A stretch of DNA of 64,000 nt. Source: Cricetomys ansorgei (taxonomy: Eukaryota; Chordata; Mammalia; Rodentia; Nesomyidae). Below, in pieces: positions 23,649 through 36,423 of the stretch. The stretch is taken from the NCBI GenBank assembly GCA_026225945.1, contig JAMJFZ010001815.1, positions 4,827,001-4,891,000 of the forward strand. Direction: 5' to 3'. Below the pieces are notes generated by a model that worked only from the letters and a program-made list of their open reading frames with translations, did no database searches and was not told where the DNA came from. The position numbers and the translations under genes are program-made. Positions within the stretch are counted from its first letter, which is position 1. Every line of letters starts with the position of its first letter.

Positions 23649-24899
23649 ATCCAAAAGTTTGTTCTATTCGTCCTTACCCTTCTACTTCTTCAGCTCCCAC
23701 CCGCTGGTGACTATTCTTCTCCTCTCTATGGAGCTCTATCATTTTTATGCTACAATTATAAATACAAATAAACACATGAATTATCATGCAGAATTTTATC
23801 TTCCATACCTATTCTTCTTCACCGAGCACAGTATCTCCAACGTTCGTCCTTGTTACAAAAAGCAGGGCTGCCAAATCCTACTGGAAAATAGCGGTTCTTT
23901 TTTTTTTAAGAACTTCCAGTTCCATCAAGTCAGATACTAGAGGTGAGAGATGACAGGAAGAAACTGAGACTTCAGAGTCCATGACTCAGTCCCAAATCAG
24001 TGTGCACTACCATCATGAGCTGACATGATGGCTGGGCTTTCACAAAGGTAGTGCAACTGACCCACAGAGGTTAAAAGCTGTGCAGTCACCATTTTCAACC
24101 TCCTGACTTAGAATTTTATTTTAACCACTTGTATCAACTGAAAATGACAGACAAGAGCTTAAAATGGTAGTCTTTGTAAGGTTGTCTATATGCTAATAAT
24201 AATTAGTCCTTAAAGTTTAAACACCTTCAGGGATGTTCAAGGCAATCTCTCAGAAATGGGGTAAGAATTTGGAAACATCTAAGTAGATTTCTTCCGAGTG
24301 GCCAGGGGAATAACTAAAGAGAGTCCTGCTAAGTAGAACATCCTACCCCAGCTAGATCTGCTCGGAGCGGGGTTCTGAGTCTTAAGAAGTGAGAAGCAAC
24401 TATTTTTCTGAGCATAATTAGCTGAAGAGCTTCTGCTATAACTAGGCTTTTAAGAAATACCTTGTCAACTGTATTTCCCATAACTTAACAGCTCGCTCGT
24501 TTGTGAACCACGTTATTTGTAACTACTTCAAGCGGACACTAAAGGTTGACTTTGTTCAATTGTCACTAATAGGACATTGAATTCCAGACACTTCATTTTC
24601 AGATCAGAATATATTTAATATTGTTAACTGACCCTTGTAAGAACAGAGGTGCTTTGTGTCTAGAAAGAGATGGAGGAGGGCAAGCAGGCTTCTCCCTTCC
24701 CTTTCAAGAGTTATCATTTACTGAGGAGGCTTGGCTAATTATCTTCAGGAAATTATGGTCCTGGTAGGTGTAGAGCTGTGGCAAACAGACCAAAGTTTAT
24801 TCTACATGAAAAAAATAGTACCCTCCTATGAAGCAGGCACTATTATAGGGTCATGTGGAGTAAAATCAGGGGGAAAGGGTTGGGAAAATAAGGCTGCCT
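23649..24899. promoter_or_regulatory. Repeat-poor; possible conserved patch at 24300-24650
   Basis: The first 300 bp are pyrimidine-rich. 24300-24650 is non-repetitive, keeps CpG ('tgctcggagcggggttctg', 'gctcgctcgtttg', 'aagcggacac') and carries TAATTA-like and AATTAGC motifs. It could be conserved regulatory DNA; this is a guess from composition. Confidence 0.3.
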
Positions 24900-27334
24900 T
24901 GGTAACGCTGACATTGAGTCTCTGCTTAACTTAACCTGGAATATCTGAATCAGCTGTCAATCAATGCTCTGCCATTTTATTAAAAAAAAATTTTTTTCAT
25001 TGGAACTGTGAATCAGCATCTAAAGGGTTTGCAGAATGAAGCATTTAGAATGGCCACACCATGCCACTACAAAAAATAATGAGTCATAATGCCTTGATAC
25101 ATACGAGGTGAAAATGATGTTTGGAATTGAAATACCTTATTCTATCTTGACAAATCCACACACAATGCAAAGCTCTGCTTCCCTAATAGTTAATAGCTCA
25201 GTGAATCCAAAGAGAAAGGGAAACAGGCATGTTCTAAGTCTATTCTCCTAGGCAACCTGCAGTTTTCCTTAAGAAATAATGAACTTGTTCAGTTCAATTT
25301 AAAAAACGAGAATTTTTCGTAAACAAATTAGACCTCACTGTGACTAAGCTCCAAATCGAAGAGGCTTTACTGTTGATGTTGTGATGATCCATGATTAGTT
25401 CCCATTTGACTGAAAAGAATCTGACAACAGCATGTTTCTGTTGACAGTATAGTTCTACTACTGTCCAGATGAACCCTGGGAAACTCCACAATGGTAAGAA
25501 ACAGTGTAATAAAGATGGAGATGAAAAGGCAAGTTATTTACACAACTTGGTAACGAGTGTATCTCCCTCTACTCTGATTCTTCTCTTTGCCCACTTGTCC
25601 TGTGTCTGAACTCCCAGCTGCAAGGTAACCCACACTGTCACTTTATCTTCAACATCATTAATGTGCACTGCTAAGTTACCACATTTCTGCCTTCTCCTCA
25701 TCTCTCAGAAAAAAACAAGGGAAAAAAAAAAAAACCTTATATAGCACCCATAACAAATTACTTAACTGGAGTTCCTCAAATTTAATGGAGAACATCCTAA
25801 GCCAACATACTCTAGCCTTGTTCACAGTCATGTTCCTGAAGGGGTCCACAGATGTGCCAGTCAGCAGAAACCTGAACACCTTATTATCCAATGTTTACTC
25901 TATCAGTAATCAAATGTTTACAAACAAGCTGTTAACCCAGAGCAGGGATGAGTGTGTCCTGAGAGTTCCTGTTATTCCCATCAACATGAGTCTTTACTAC
26001 CAAAATGCCTTCATCTAACAAATTAAATGTACTTCACCTTAAGATCCAGAGCCTCATTAGTTCTGGCTAAGATAGTGCTCCAGCACCAAGTGTCTTGTCT
26101 ATATTGGATTACAGGAAGGCACCTTGTTCTCTAGGACTAAACTCAGAGAATGAACTTCCTTAAACCACATGGTGAGTTTTCTCCTTACTGGAGCTGTCTA
26201 ATTTAATACAGAAGCTAGTCTTTCATTTTAAGTTGGCGATCTCCCAAAAACATGACAGAAAATACAAATTTATACCAGAGAATACAAGTAAGGTGACCTT
26301 ATTCTGCAAAGCTTCAAATTTTCAAATATTCATATATTAATTTCCATAAACACCTTATCTCTAAAATGAGATTATGTCTCTGGTACAAACCTAAGACCTC
26401 ATCTTTTCCAAGATGGGGCTACATCCTTATGGCCTTTCCGAGTGTAGAATATGTCCTTCTGCATTGCTTTCTCAGATGTACTTAAGGATGGTTTTCTGAG
26501 ATAAAATCCCAAACCTCCCAAGAAAAATTTACACTGGAAAGATTCAATCAGGAACAGTTAAATCTCATGTTCAGAGATTTACCTTCAGAGATGTGAATGG
26601 TTTATTCTACACAGTTGCTCTTTGGGTTAAAATTTTATTGTCAGCACCTGAGCCCTGTTTCCTAAAACTGAACATTCCCAACAAAACTGCACCTGTGTAT
26701 GTTCAAATAATGTAAGTCATTTCAAGTTTCTTCTCATATTCTTCCTAAAAGTGTTCCAGAGATAAGAACTGTTTCAAATGTTTATTTTCTCTTCATGAAA
26801 ATAAAATTCAAAAGTGAATAGAACCTAAATCTTCCCCAAAATTTCTGCCATATTTCCTCTTGAGTAGATAGATTGACTCTAGGCAACAATCATTAAAATA
26901 ACCTCATGTGAATCACTGAATTTCCAGAAAACTCCCATCCAAATACCCAGAGCACAGATTCCTTCTTATATAGCTCAGGGAACATTTGAGAAATAGCTGT
27001 TTTTAAAGAAGACCATGGACCCTAAACATCTGTTCAGAATAGCCACAAGACCTATTAAATGCCCAGTACATTCACAGAAGAATATGGCTCTGGTGCTCTA
27101 GGCAACTTGTGTTTTCCCAACTGCAGGTGGCCTTTAGAAGGCTAGCATCCAAGCTCTGCAGCTCAGTGTGCATTCCCAAATTGGAGACATCTGCACTATA
27201 GCATTACCTTGGAATTAATAAACAATGAGTTCTTGCAGAGTCTGAGTACCATATACTGAGAACCTTGCAATTTCTTATATGTGTCATAAGGTCCATTTAA
27301 TGGTGACATAGAGAGACTTGAATGGAAGTGAATG
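24900..27334. other. Long repeat-poor sequence
   Basis: I recognise no SINE, LINE or LTR over about 2.4 kb. 24951-24966 contains CAGCTGTCAATCAATG, an E-box abutting a MEIS/PBX-like site. An A9T7 run lies at about 24984. Small frames are featureless. Confidence 0.4.
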
Positions 27335-27590
27335 GGGTTGTAAAGAGATCATGGGCACAGGAGTTATTGGATTCTGATCTCATCATTGTACAGTAGAAAA
27401 TCCTAACTTATCCTTAAAGTAAAAATGTCCATCACATTCTGAGATGAAAGCTTGGTTGCCCAATACTGGTAAGTCACTCATCTATTTCCTGTGAGTTATA
27501 TCATTTACTAAAAGAGGGTTTGTTTGGCCTAATAAAGTCGGGTTTGTTTGACCAACAATACCTAGCAAAGTACCTGGTACAGGCCAAGAG
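27335..27590 (+). mobile_element. Possible MIR or MIR/L2-type fragment
   Basis: 'actggtaagtcactcatct', 'atttcctgtgagttat' and later 'aatacctagcaaagtacctg' resemble, in order, the MIR core and the shared MIR/L2-type end ('gtgcctggcacatag'). Strongly decayed. Confidence 0.4.
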
Positions 27591-29350
27591 CTCTCAATTA
27601 TCTGTCAGGTATATTTAAAGGTTAGTGCATAAATGAATTTAATAGTCAAAATAATAACATGTAACATGGTTGTTCTTTGAATCAGCTCTAAAGGAACAGC
27701 TGGAAGCACCATATAAAAGCACATTTGGACATCAGATAGAACTGAGATCCAAGCAACCCTCTTATTTATTCTAAATCCCTGTTGGGTACAACTGATAATA
27801 CCAGTAAGCATTATTTAATTGCTTCTAATTTATTTCATCATCAATTATATTTGAGAACAAATTACAAGTGTTGATGCCAAATAAAAGTATCATTAACAAA
27901 ATCTGTGAATATTGTAAACAATGGTAGCATCATTTAAATGATGATGTATTAGAATATTTTTAAAGTGCTGAAGACAAGATAAACATGGGGAAGCTCTTGT
28001 TTTTTTTTTAATTTTTAAGTCCAAATGATCAAAATAAAAAGTTCTGTAAACTGATTTATTTTTATTAATGGTACACTAATATTATAAGATGTTTTATGTC
28101 TGTCTTTTCTTCATGGTAATTTTCTGTAACATACTTCATTACAACCAAAGTATTCAACCATTTTTTTAATTGAAAAATAGAAGTAGAGGTATAATACTTC
28201 AGATACCTTAAGAGCATCTCAATTTCAAAATAACTTTAGGATGCCTATGAAGGTGCACAAGATGTGTCCACATTAAGTGGTACGACTATTAGCTCTGAAT
28301 TGTGTCTTCCTTAGTACTGAGATACAGAAATTTGCGACCACTACCAAATTCTTGAACTTGAATATAATACAGACTGTCAGATACCCTAAAATTCTAGTCC
28401 TCTTGCCAGTAAGAACAGATGACCTTTGTGATTCACCTCCTAGATGAGGTCAATATGTTAGTTAGCTCCTTAGAGCTCAGGAATAGTTGCATGCAAATAG
28501 GTAGTTCAAAGCTATTGCCTTCTCAAAGCCCCCAGGCCGTTAGGAATACAAATAGATAACACCCACTGAGTTATAAATGGCTGGAAAGAACTAAATCAAA
28601 TTTCATGTACCAAGAAGATGACTGGAGGGAAGAGCCAGCAAAATCTGGGATCTGACTATGACGTTGTTAATTTTCAATGTTAACCGTTGAGTCGCTCAAC
28701 TTCTTTCATCTTAGTTTCTTTTTCTGTCAAACTGTTTGTGCCTCCCAGACACATTGTACAAACTCATTGGTTGAAGACATGGATGAGAAGAAACAGTTGC
28801 AAATACATATACTTAAGGCCAAAGTAGTTCTGATGCTCATTAGCCTGTGTTCTTAAGTAAAGGGATGCTCTGTTCTTTTATACATTGTCAACACCCTAGA
28901 CTCTAGAGCAACAGAAAGCAGCATTCAAGAAAGTGGACACATTGCTCAGCTCAGAAGGAACCACGAGTAATCTCAGCAAGACAGCATTACAAAGAACTAG
29001 AAGGCATTCATTTTACAGTTGATGATACTGGAGTCAGTTCAAGGAAACAGGGTTTTATCCTGGATTGGGTCTTGCTGGTAAGGGTGGGTGATGCTGAGAC
29101 TGCAAATTCTAATAATCTTCCATAGGAGGAGGCAGACATTAGTAATGCTAATAGCAGCAGTTCTTCATATAGGCAGGCCACAGTGATGTTGGCCATTGTG
29201 TGATCTGGACAGTAGTCCTTCCTTTGTCTTATTCAATTGTGATCATACAGAGGTCTTGGTTTCATCTTGGTCTCTCACAGGGTAGTTTCTGATGCAGAAG
29301 TTCCCAGAAATTGTTTATACTACAGTATGTCGAGTACACTAATACGCAAT
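27591..29350. other. Unique sequence, nothing recognised
   Basis: About 1.7 kb of non-repetitive AT-rich sequence. No exon or RNA gene recognised. Confidence 0.45.
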
Positions 29351-29600
29351 GATGTGTGTGTGTATGCATGTGCATGTATTCATGAATGTGTTTGTGTGTA
29401 TACGTGTGGGTGTGTGTATGTATGTTTGTTTTGTGTGTATGTATTTATGTTTGTATATGTTTGAGTATGTTTATATGTGTGTGTATGTAAGTGTTTGTGT
29501 GTGTATGTGTATTTGGAATATATGTGTGCTTATCTAGGTGTGTAAGTGTATCTGTTCAAGACTATGTGTGCATGTATATGTGCATGTGTGAATTTGGATA
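29351..29600. repeat. Interrupted (TG)n/(TGTA)n tract
   Basis: About 250 bp of TG, TGTA and TGTTTG words. It is open in two plus frames (encoding Cys/Val/Tyr runs), which is a by-product of the repeat. Confidence 0.95.
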
Positions 29601-29985
29601 TGTCTATCTAGAAAGTCAGTGTCAAATTCAAATTTCTTAACAATTGAATTCTTATATGTTTGTTAATAGACCCTAAACCCTATCTATGCAAGAATTAAGC
29701 CAAATCTTTATGATTCATTTGTTATATTCTTATTTTCTTCATTTATTTTGTTTAAATATTAAGGGTATATAAAGTTGAGCATTACAGTTGTATTATTATC
29801 AAGTGACTACATTTGGAATTAAAACAATAAAGGGATGTTACAAAGGTCAAGAAAAAGAATTGTTTTCTTCCTAAAGGACAAAAAGTCAAGCATTTTATTA
29901 AAGTAAATAACTAAACATGATTTGTATAGATATTTTTTCTGAGTTCTAGTTTTATGTATTAAACTACTATTTGCCAACTACCTAG
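29601..29985. other. Unique AT-rich sequence
   Basis: Nothing recognised. Confidence 0.45.
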
Positions 29986-30080
29986 AGAGATAGAGAAAGA
30001 GAGAAAGAGAAAGACAGACAGAGAGAGACAGACAGAGAGAGACAGACAGACAGAGAAAAGGAGAAAAGGAAAGAGAGAGA
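29986..30080. repeat. (GA)n/(GACA)n purine-rich tract
   Basis: Nearly pure plus-strand purine with GAGA, GAAA and GACAGACA words; a polypurine tract of this length can adopt triplex (H-DNA) structure. Confidence 0.95.
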
Positions 30081-30817
30081 GTTTGTGGGGCAAATAAGAA
30101 ATGATTATGATTATTATTCCCCACCATTTATTCTAACACGAAGCCCTGAACGGTGCTGCTTAGACATAACAAATCCCCCTCATTCTTTGCCATGTCTGCA
30201 TTCTGCACTGGACTATCTATGCCAAATGGTCATTTTTCTCACATTTATTATGTTAACAGGATAAATGCCAACATTTGTCAACATCTTGTAAATGATGAGT
30301 CTTAATGAGGCAAGCTACTGTTTCCCTCCTCAGAGGAATTTCATAGCAGAATAAGCAAAATATCAGGTCAAAGCAAGTGGGAGGGAATCCCAAAGTACAT
30401 ACCTTTCTGTGAACATGTATTCCTGGAGGTTTTGCTCAGAGTGGATTCTAGGATCTAGGCCAACTTGGCTTAAACCTGTAGAAAACATTTTAATTGTATT
30501 TTTAACAAGTCCTGCAAAACGAGGTTCACATATTAATTCAGAAAAAAAGAAAAAAAAGCTTTAACTGTGAGTGGAATAGAATGCAGAAAGAGGGAGATAT
30601 TTATGGATTTGGAAGTGTTGCCAAAGCCAATGGATATAAGTGTTTTGAAATAGTAAGACACATACCCTGGGGTAGAGCTAAAGAGTTGGGGATGAGACAG
30701 TCTCACTTTAGAATAAATGAGCCAAGAAACATTTTATGGGTACACATGTGCTAGACTCAGAAGGAAAAAAACTGTGGCATTTCCAAGCACAAGTCTACAG
30801 CATGATGGCTAATGTCA
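30081..30817. other. Unique sequence
   Basis: No known repeat or exon. An A-rich stretch lies near 30541-30560. Confidence 0.45.
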
Positions 30818-30980
30818 CAAGTTTCAGGTCAGAAAATTATAATCTGTGTTTAAATCCTAACTCTAGTTATTACAAGCTAATATACTGTATGCATGGCTTC
30901 ATTTCTGTCAGTCTGGATCACTATTAGTTGAAAAGAGATAATAATATGTACATAAGAAAGTTCTTCAGTAATTAGGTTGA
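30818..30980 (+). mobile_element. MIR SINE
   Basis: The order 'tttaaatcctaactctagtt', 'attacaagctaatatactgt', 'ggcttcatttctgtcagt', 'gagataataatatgtacat' and 'ttcttcagtaattaggtt' aligns with MIR ('gaatcccagctctg ... acttactagctgtg ... cctcagtttcctcatc ... gataataatagtaccta'). A small frame over it is not a gene. Confidence 0.6.
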
Positions 30981-31112
30981 CAAACAGAATGCTGTTTGGC
31001 CAATGCAGTTATTGCCTTCATGCTGCATTTTGTTATATTGAATAATATAATCTCTGGTAGCAGAAAACAGAAAATGCTTACTGTTCTGTATAAAATGACA
31101 TATATTTTATTG

Positions 31113-31158
31113 TAATGTGTATGCATACACATGTGTATGTCTGTGTGTGCATGTATGT

Positions 31159-31207
<49 letters not shown>
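31113..31207. repeat. (TG)n microsatellite with variant 5' part
   Basis: Interrupted TG/CG/CATG words followed by about 20 pure TG units. The antisense frame over it encodes poly(Thr-His), a repeat artefact. Confidence 0.96.
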
Positions 31208-31208
<1 letters not shown>

Positions 31209-31780
31209 AAAGATTCCCGTGTGAATCTTGAATCTTTTGAAGGTAATAAGCAAACATCATAACACTTTATTGGGCACTTTCCTTAGCAATAATTCCTGGG
31301 TTGTATCCTTAATATTCTAGAAATCATAGATTCAACAATGCGACTAGAAATAACTCCAAAACATATATCACCACTGCAGTTTCCTGAGCATTGAGACAGA
31401 TGCTGCCTCAAGAACTCTGTCCCTGTTTCCAATGAGGAGAATCAATGTGACAACTTCAAATACAAGCCTCCATGAGGTCCTATTAGGCATGAGGTCCTCT
31501 TATATCCTCCTTCTGTCTGAGCCAGAGCTCAGAAATACTTCCTGTAGCTCCCCTCCTGTCCTGTTTTTGGGGATGCTGATCAGAGCCAAGGCATATGTTT
31601 TCTGGCACTCTAGAATCCCTTATTCTTTGTCTGATTCCCTCCTCTAGTCACCATGCAGGTGAATGTTGACCACGTGGCTGACCCCTAAGCCTAACTCAAA
31701 CAGCTCCCCCCCCTCTCTCTCTTTCTCATACACACAATGAGTCATTGAGGTATTAATAAACTTTTCTCTAAAACTTAAAG
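31208..31780 (+). other. Unassigned; LTR-like features
   Basis: 31400-31780 has a T/C-rich stretch, a C9 run followed by CT repeats near 31708 and an AATAAA at about 31756, a layout that recalls the 3' part of a rodent LTR. A local duplication of 'catgaggtcct' occurs near 31472-31500. I cannot name a family. Confidence 0.3.
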
Positions 31781-33798
31781 AATTAAAACTTTCTCAGCAA
31801 TCATAATGTATCATGTTTATCACATAGCAACTACTAATTTGTGTTTTATAATGAATTGAGTATTTTGCAGTCACAAACAGAATTATAGCTCTGTTAGTAA
31901 GACTAAAAGAAATTGATTATTTAGAAGATAATTAACCATAATCATTAGGTGAGAAATAGGTTATCACAAAAGACTGCAGAAACAACTCTGTATGAGTGTT
32001 CTTAGAACAAGAGAGGAAATGGCATTCAAGGTCTTTTGTTGACTCCTCTGATAAAACACGGAAAACCAGATGATGTAGATAGTTAATAGAACTAAGAATG
32101 GAATGGGTTTAACCATGCCATGTGGAACATGAAAGCGTTGTTGATTCTACTAGTAGGGTTTTCCACAGATTGTTCTGGAAAAATTTAAGTCTAAAGACCG
32201 TAGAAAGAATCAGATTATAGGCAAAGGTTGGGCAATATTCACCACAGAAATCAAAGAGAGGTGAACACAGGAAAAAGTACAGAAGGTAATGGACAGGCCC
32301 CATAAGGTAAGGAAAACAATGGTGGTTAAGAGTAGTAGTGTATATGTGTATGGCCCATTTGTTCCCCAGCAAAATGAGATGCCTGAAAGAGAAGTGAAAG
32401 GGAGGCTGTAAGGAAATATTGAAGTTGGGGAGGAGGGAGTAATGAGAAAGCCAGAAAAGCCATGCCATCAAATATGAGAGAAGCAGCCAGGATGGGCGAC
32501 TGTGACCAAGGTTTGAGGTTTAAAAGCCTCAGATATTCTTTTTTGTTATAAAGCATCAGCTTTTCTTGAGTGCATACTATGCACCAGATCTCATAAGTTA
32601 GGATTCAGTAGGCTTTTCTACAAAGATTCAGTCATGAAACACACTGAGCTCTAGGCAGTGCAAGCTCTGCTACATTAGAGAGTTCAGTTAACTATTTATG
32701 TACAGTGTATGAAGGGATGAGGGTGTTTAATCCTGGGACAATTTGACCTGCAAAGTCAGGAAATACCTGACTGATGCTTGCTGAATCTTGTTCTCTATAT
32801 ATTCCATTAATGACCTCAGCCATAGTCAGATCAAATTTATGAGGTGATTTTATCACCATTTTGCCAAGCAGCCAACTAAGAACCAGAAATTTCAAGGCAT
32901 CCTCATAAGGCAAGAAGGATTGCAAGGTCTGGAAGTGTACTTTGGTCCTGAGAAACTCTGTAGCTAATGTTTCTATATATCAATAAGGTATAACTCCTTT
33001 GTATCACAGATGTGAGAAAATTCAATCAGTGTCCTAATGTCAGCTGCAGCTGCTATTGTGAAGGCAAAGAACAATGGAGCCCACAGCAGGTGGCCATTCC
33101 TAAACATTTACCAATAAATAGGACATATATATCTACTGAGAAAGAACATGACTTATAAAGCAAACAAAAACAAGAAATGATGCTCTATATATTTAAATGA
33201 GAAACAGAAGAATGATAACGGATGAACAGGTCATAAAGAAGTCTCATGCACCATGACGAGGGAGATTCTGAGATCCCATCCAAGCTTCCATGAAAGACTA
33301 ATACCTTCACTCTGGGGTTGGGAGAAGAGGGGCACTAGAGCTCAGAATGCATCTTGTTCTCTTCCATGGAGAGGAGACTTAATAAGAACAGAGAAGTTTA
33401 GTTCATCAAAGAACAAACTGGGAAAGAAACACTGCCATCACCAGGTGCAGATGCACAGGTTAGAGACTGTGAAAACTTGCACCATCCCTGAGATGGACAG
33501 ATGGGTGATTGAGAGCATTTGGGAACAAGAAACCACAGTCCTGGAAGAAGCAGGCCATGTCTTCTTTCATTTGGTCATTTAGATGAAACTACTGCGGAGC
33601 AAGGGTATGCACGAACCTGGGCTAGGCCATGGGAAAGTCTGCTTTGTGCAAGTGGGAACAGTTTTGTAGGAGAGTCCACAGAACTGGGGGTGGGAAGGCC
33701 ATGCCCCATGTCACAAGAACACCAAAGGATTGGAGTGATCGGGATGTTCTAAAAAGTGCCAAACAGCCATAGTGAACCACCTGTGTGTTCCTAGTCCC
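31781..33798. other. Unique sequence
   Basis: About 2 kb without clear repeats. 32555-32640 faintly resembles an ancient repeat ('ttgagtgcatactatgcacc'). Frames of 109-120 codons at 32109-32471 (minus) and 33253-33582 (plus) have no recognisable features and lack clear exon boundaries. Confidence 0.4.
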
Positions 33799-33841
33799 TA
33801 CACACACACACACACACACACAGACACACACACACACACAA
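33799..33841. repeat. (CA)n microsatellite
   Basis: About 20 CA units with one G interruption. Confidence 0.97.
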
Positions 33842-35580
33842 TCCAAATATGTGTTTTGTATTAGTTTTCATTTTAGAGAAGCTGAGAATACAAATTCCTT
33901 TCTTGCTAATTTTACTTCCCCAGTCTAAACAGTCTTGCTCCTTGGAATTAATCTAGTCATTTTCAGTCCTTACCTCCATTACAAGGCATGGCAAAGTAAA
34001 TTCTATTTCCTAAAACTGTTCTGCATTCAAAAGATGCTAGCTGTCTTGGGGGGAAAAAAAAAACAATCAAAGGGCATGTTTGGAGTTCTGACAGTGAGTA
34101 GACAGTATTTTGAAAGTATACAGTCTTCCAAAGTCAATTATTTTGAAAGGATAACAGTAATTTAATGCTCGAGTTTACTACTTTCATCCCAAACAAGTCA
34201 AAGAGCTTTTTGTTATTTTGATAGCAGAAACCACACATCTCTTAGTGAAGCTTTGCTTTGTTGCCTTTCTTGGAAGAGTTTTCAGGCACTGCAGCTGTTA
34301 TAAGAAGATTGTCAGCGGCAGAAGGAAGACTCTTGGAAGAGTGGAGAGGTTGGGAGCCAAGCTGACAGCAAGTGATCTGCAGGCACAGAATAGTGAAGAG
34401 CAGTCAGTCCTTCTCACTGAGTCCTCCTATTGATCCCTTCTTTAAGGTTCCTTACTGAGAGGAGTCTTCGGAACAGGGTAGAAAAGGATTCCCAAGGTCA
34501 TTCCCTGGTTCACCTGAGTCACTCCACAAAACACCCATCACCTGAAGAATCAGAGCACATTCTAATTACCGCAGATACTGAATACAGAGTAGCGTCAGAA
34601 CTGTTCTCATAATATATGTTCCATGAAATAATAATGGCGTGTTAAACTCTAGCATTTAAGAGGTCTCACTTGAATCCAGTCTTGACAAATTAGAAAATGC
34701 AGAAGTAGACACAATCAAATATGTGGACTATGATATAGAATATGGGAGTTCCTCAAACAGTACATTCACTGGCTCACTCCTTATGTACTTGGCTGATCTT
34801 AAAGCCCTTATGGAGAAGAAGGTATGAGAAAATCACACCATGTCAGTGCTTCCATCGTCTGCTTTTCCAAAGATGAACACTTGTCTCAGAGGCCTGTCCC
34901 ATTGAGCAGAAAGTGTAAAAGGTGACTCGAGCATTACTTTATTCTTACTATCACAAAGGTATTTCATCAGGGTTTCATTAAACATTTTTTATTTGCACTT
35001 GCAGAATATTGCAAGCTTTCTTTCCATGGCCTTTATGTTCTGAGTGCAATGATTCTTAATGCCTTAGACATCTAAGTCAGTATTGTTCCTATGAAGAAGA
35101 AAATGAATCTGGAGGTTAGCTCATTTTAGTTCTATACACGTGTGCTCATATAAACTCTGCAGAAGGGGAAGGAAACACGAAGATGAAAGCATTTATCACT
35201 GATCAAAAGAGGAAGTCCATGTTGGTTAAATGAAACAGAGGAGGGTAAAAGTGAAAGCAATTAATACTGGATCATACATTCAGTATATAATAATATAAAA
35301 TCAATTATATCCAAAAAGGGACATATCAAGAAAACTTATAATTCTAAACAGGAATATCTTAAGATATGAGATACTGCAGATAGTATGAATAATTACTGTC
35401 CTTGTCAAGAATACCTGTCTTTGTCCTAAGTGTTCATGAGAAAGTACAGCAGAGAAAGTTGCTTACCACATGACAGCCACGAAGCTATAATAGGGAGCAT
35501 GGCAGGGATGGTTAAAAGGGCCATATCACCTTCAAAGGGATGCTCCAATTATCTAACCCCCACTTCTTGCATTGTTATTT
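33842..35580. other. Unique sequence
   Basis: No interspersed repeat recognised over 1.7 kb. 34200-34620 is somewhat GC-richer and purine-skewed but has no clear exon or motif cluster. Confidence 0.4.
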
Positions 35581-35793
35581 TTTTAAGATTTTATTTTCAT
35601 TTTCATTCATGTGTATTTGTACATGTTAGTGTGTGCCACATGTGTGTGAGTATACATGGAGGCCAGAAGAGGGAGTCAGGCCCTCTGAACTTCTTATGGA
35701 TGTGAGATTCCCATTTGGGGAATAGGGCAACTGAACTCTGTTCTTTTGGAAGAGCAGCAAGTGATCTTAACCATTGAACCATCTCTCCAGCTT
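35581..35793 (-). mobile_element. B3 SINE, minus strand
   Basis: Antisense SINE: 'ttttaagattttattttcat', 'gtgtgtgagtatacatgga', 'ggccagaagagggagtcag', 'ggaagagcagcaagtgatc' and 'accatctctccagctt'. The tRNA-like head is at the right end, facing the next B3. Confidence 0.9.
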
Positions 35794-35881
35794 CAAACTC
35801 CCTACTTCTTGATAAGGCCACAGACTGGGGACTAAGCCCTTGATACCAGTACCTTTGTTGAACATTGAAGAGTCAAACTAA
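35794..35881. other. 88-bp spacer between two inverted B3 SINEs
   Basis: Short unique sequence separating two oppositely oriented SINE heads. Confidence 0.7.
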
Positions 35882-36116
35882 GGCCTGGAGAGATGGTTGA
35901 GTGGTTAAGAGCACTTGCTGCTAATTGAAGAAGATCAGTGTTCATTTTCTAGCAATCACGTAATGGCTCACAGCCATCCATAACTCCAACTCCAGGAAAT
36001 GTGGTGCCTTCTTCTGGGATCTGCAGGTACCAGACATACACACAAAGTACACATTTATACATGCAGGCAGAACACTCAAATACATGAAGTAAAAAATAAT
36101 AATCTGTTTTAAAAGT
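35882..36116 (+). mobile_element. B3 SINE, plus strand
   Basis: 'ggcctggagagatggttgag' head with A-box-like sequence, 'gtggttaagagcacttgct', 'taactccaactccaggaaat', 'caggtaccagacatacac' and an A/T-rich tail. Near full length. The frames on its opposite strand are not genes. Confidence 0.92.
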
Positions 36117-36423
36117 GAAAGAAACTGGAATACATACAATAGCCAATAACCACAAAAGCCATGATGGGCTCTGCCATGTCTCAAGATCTGTCTGTAGTGC
36201 TTAACTAGACCCCACCCCAACCCCATTTAACTCACACATATGGGAAGTGTAATTATCAACTTCATTATATAGATGAAGAGAAGGAATGTGAAGGAAAACA
36301 CCTTTACCAATGTAACATATCAGAAAATGTTAGAAAAAATCAGCTTTAATGAGTAGGTAGATGGCTCTAGGTGCTTGCACTCTTAACACCTAACCTATGG
36401 ACCTAAAATGCAAGCACTCTATT
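36117..36423. other. Unique sequence
   Basis: Nothing recognised between the B3 and the LTR. Confidence 0.45.
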
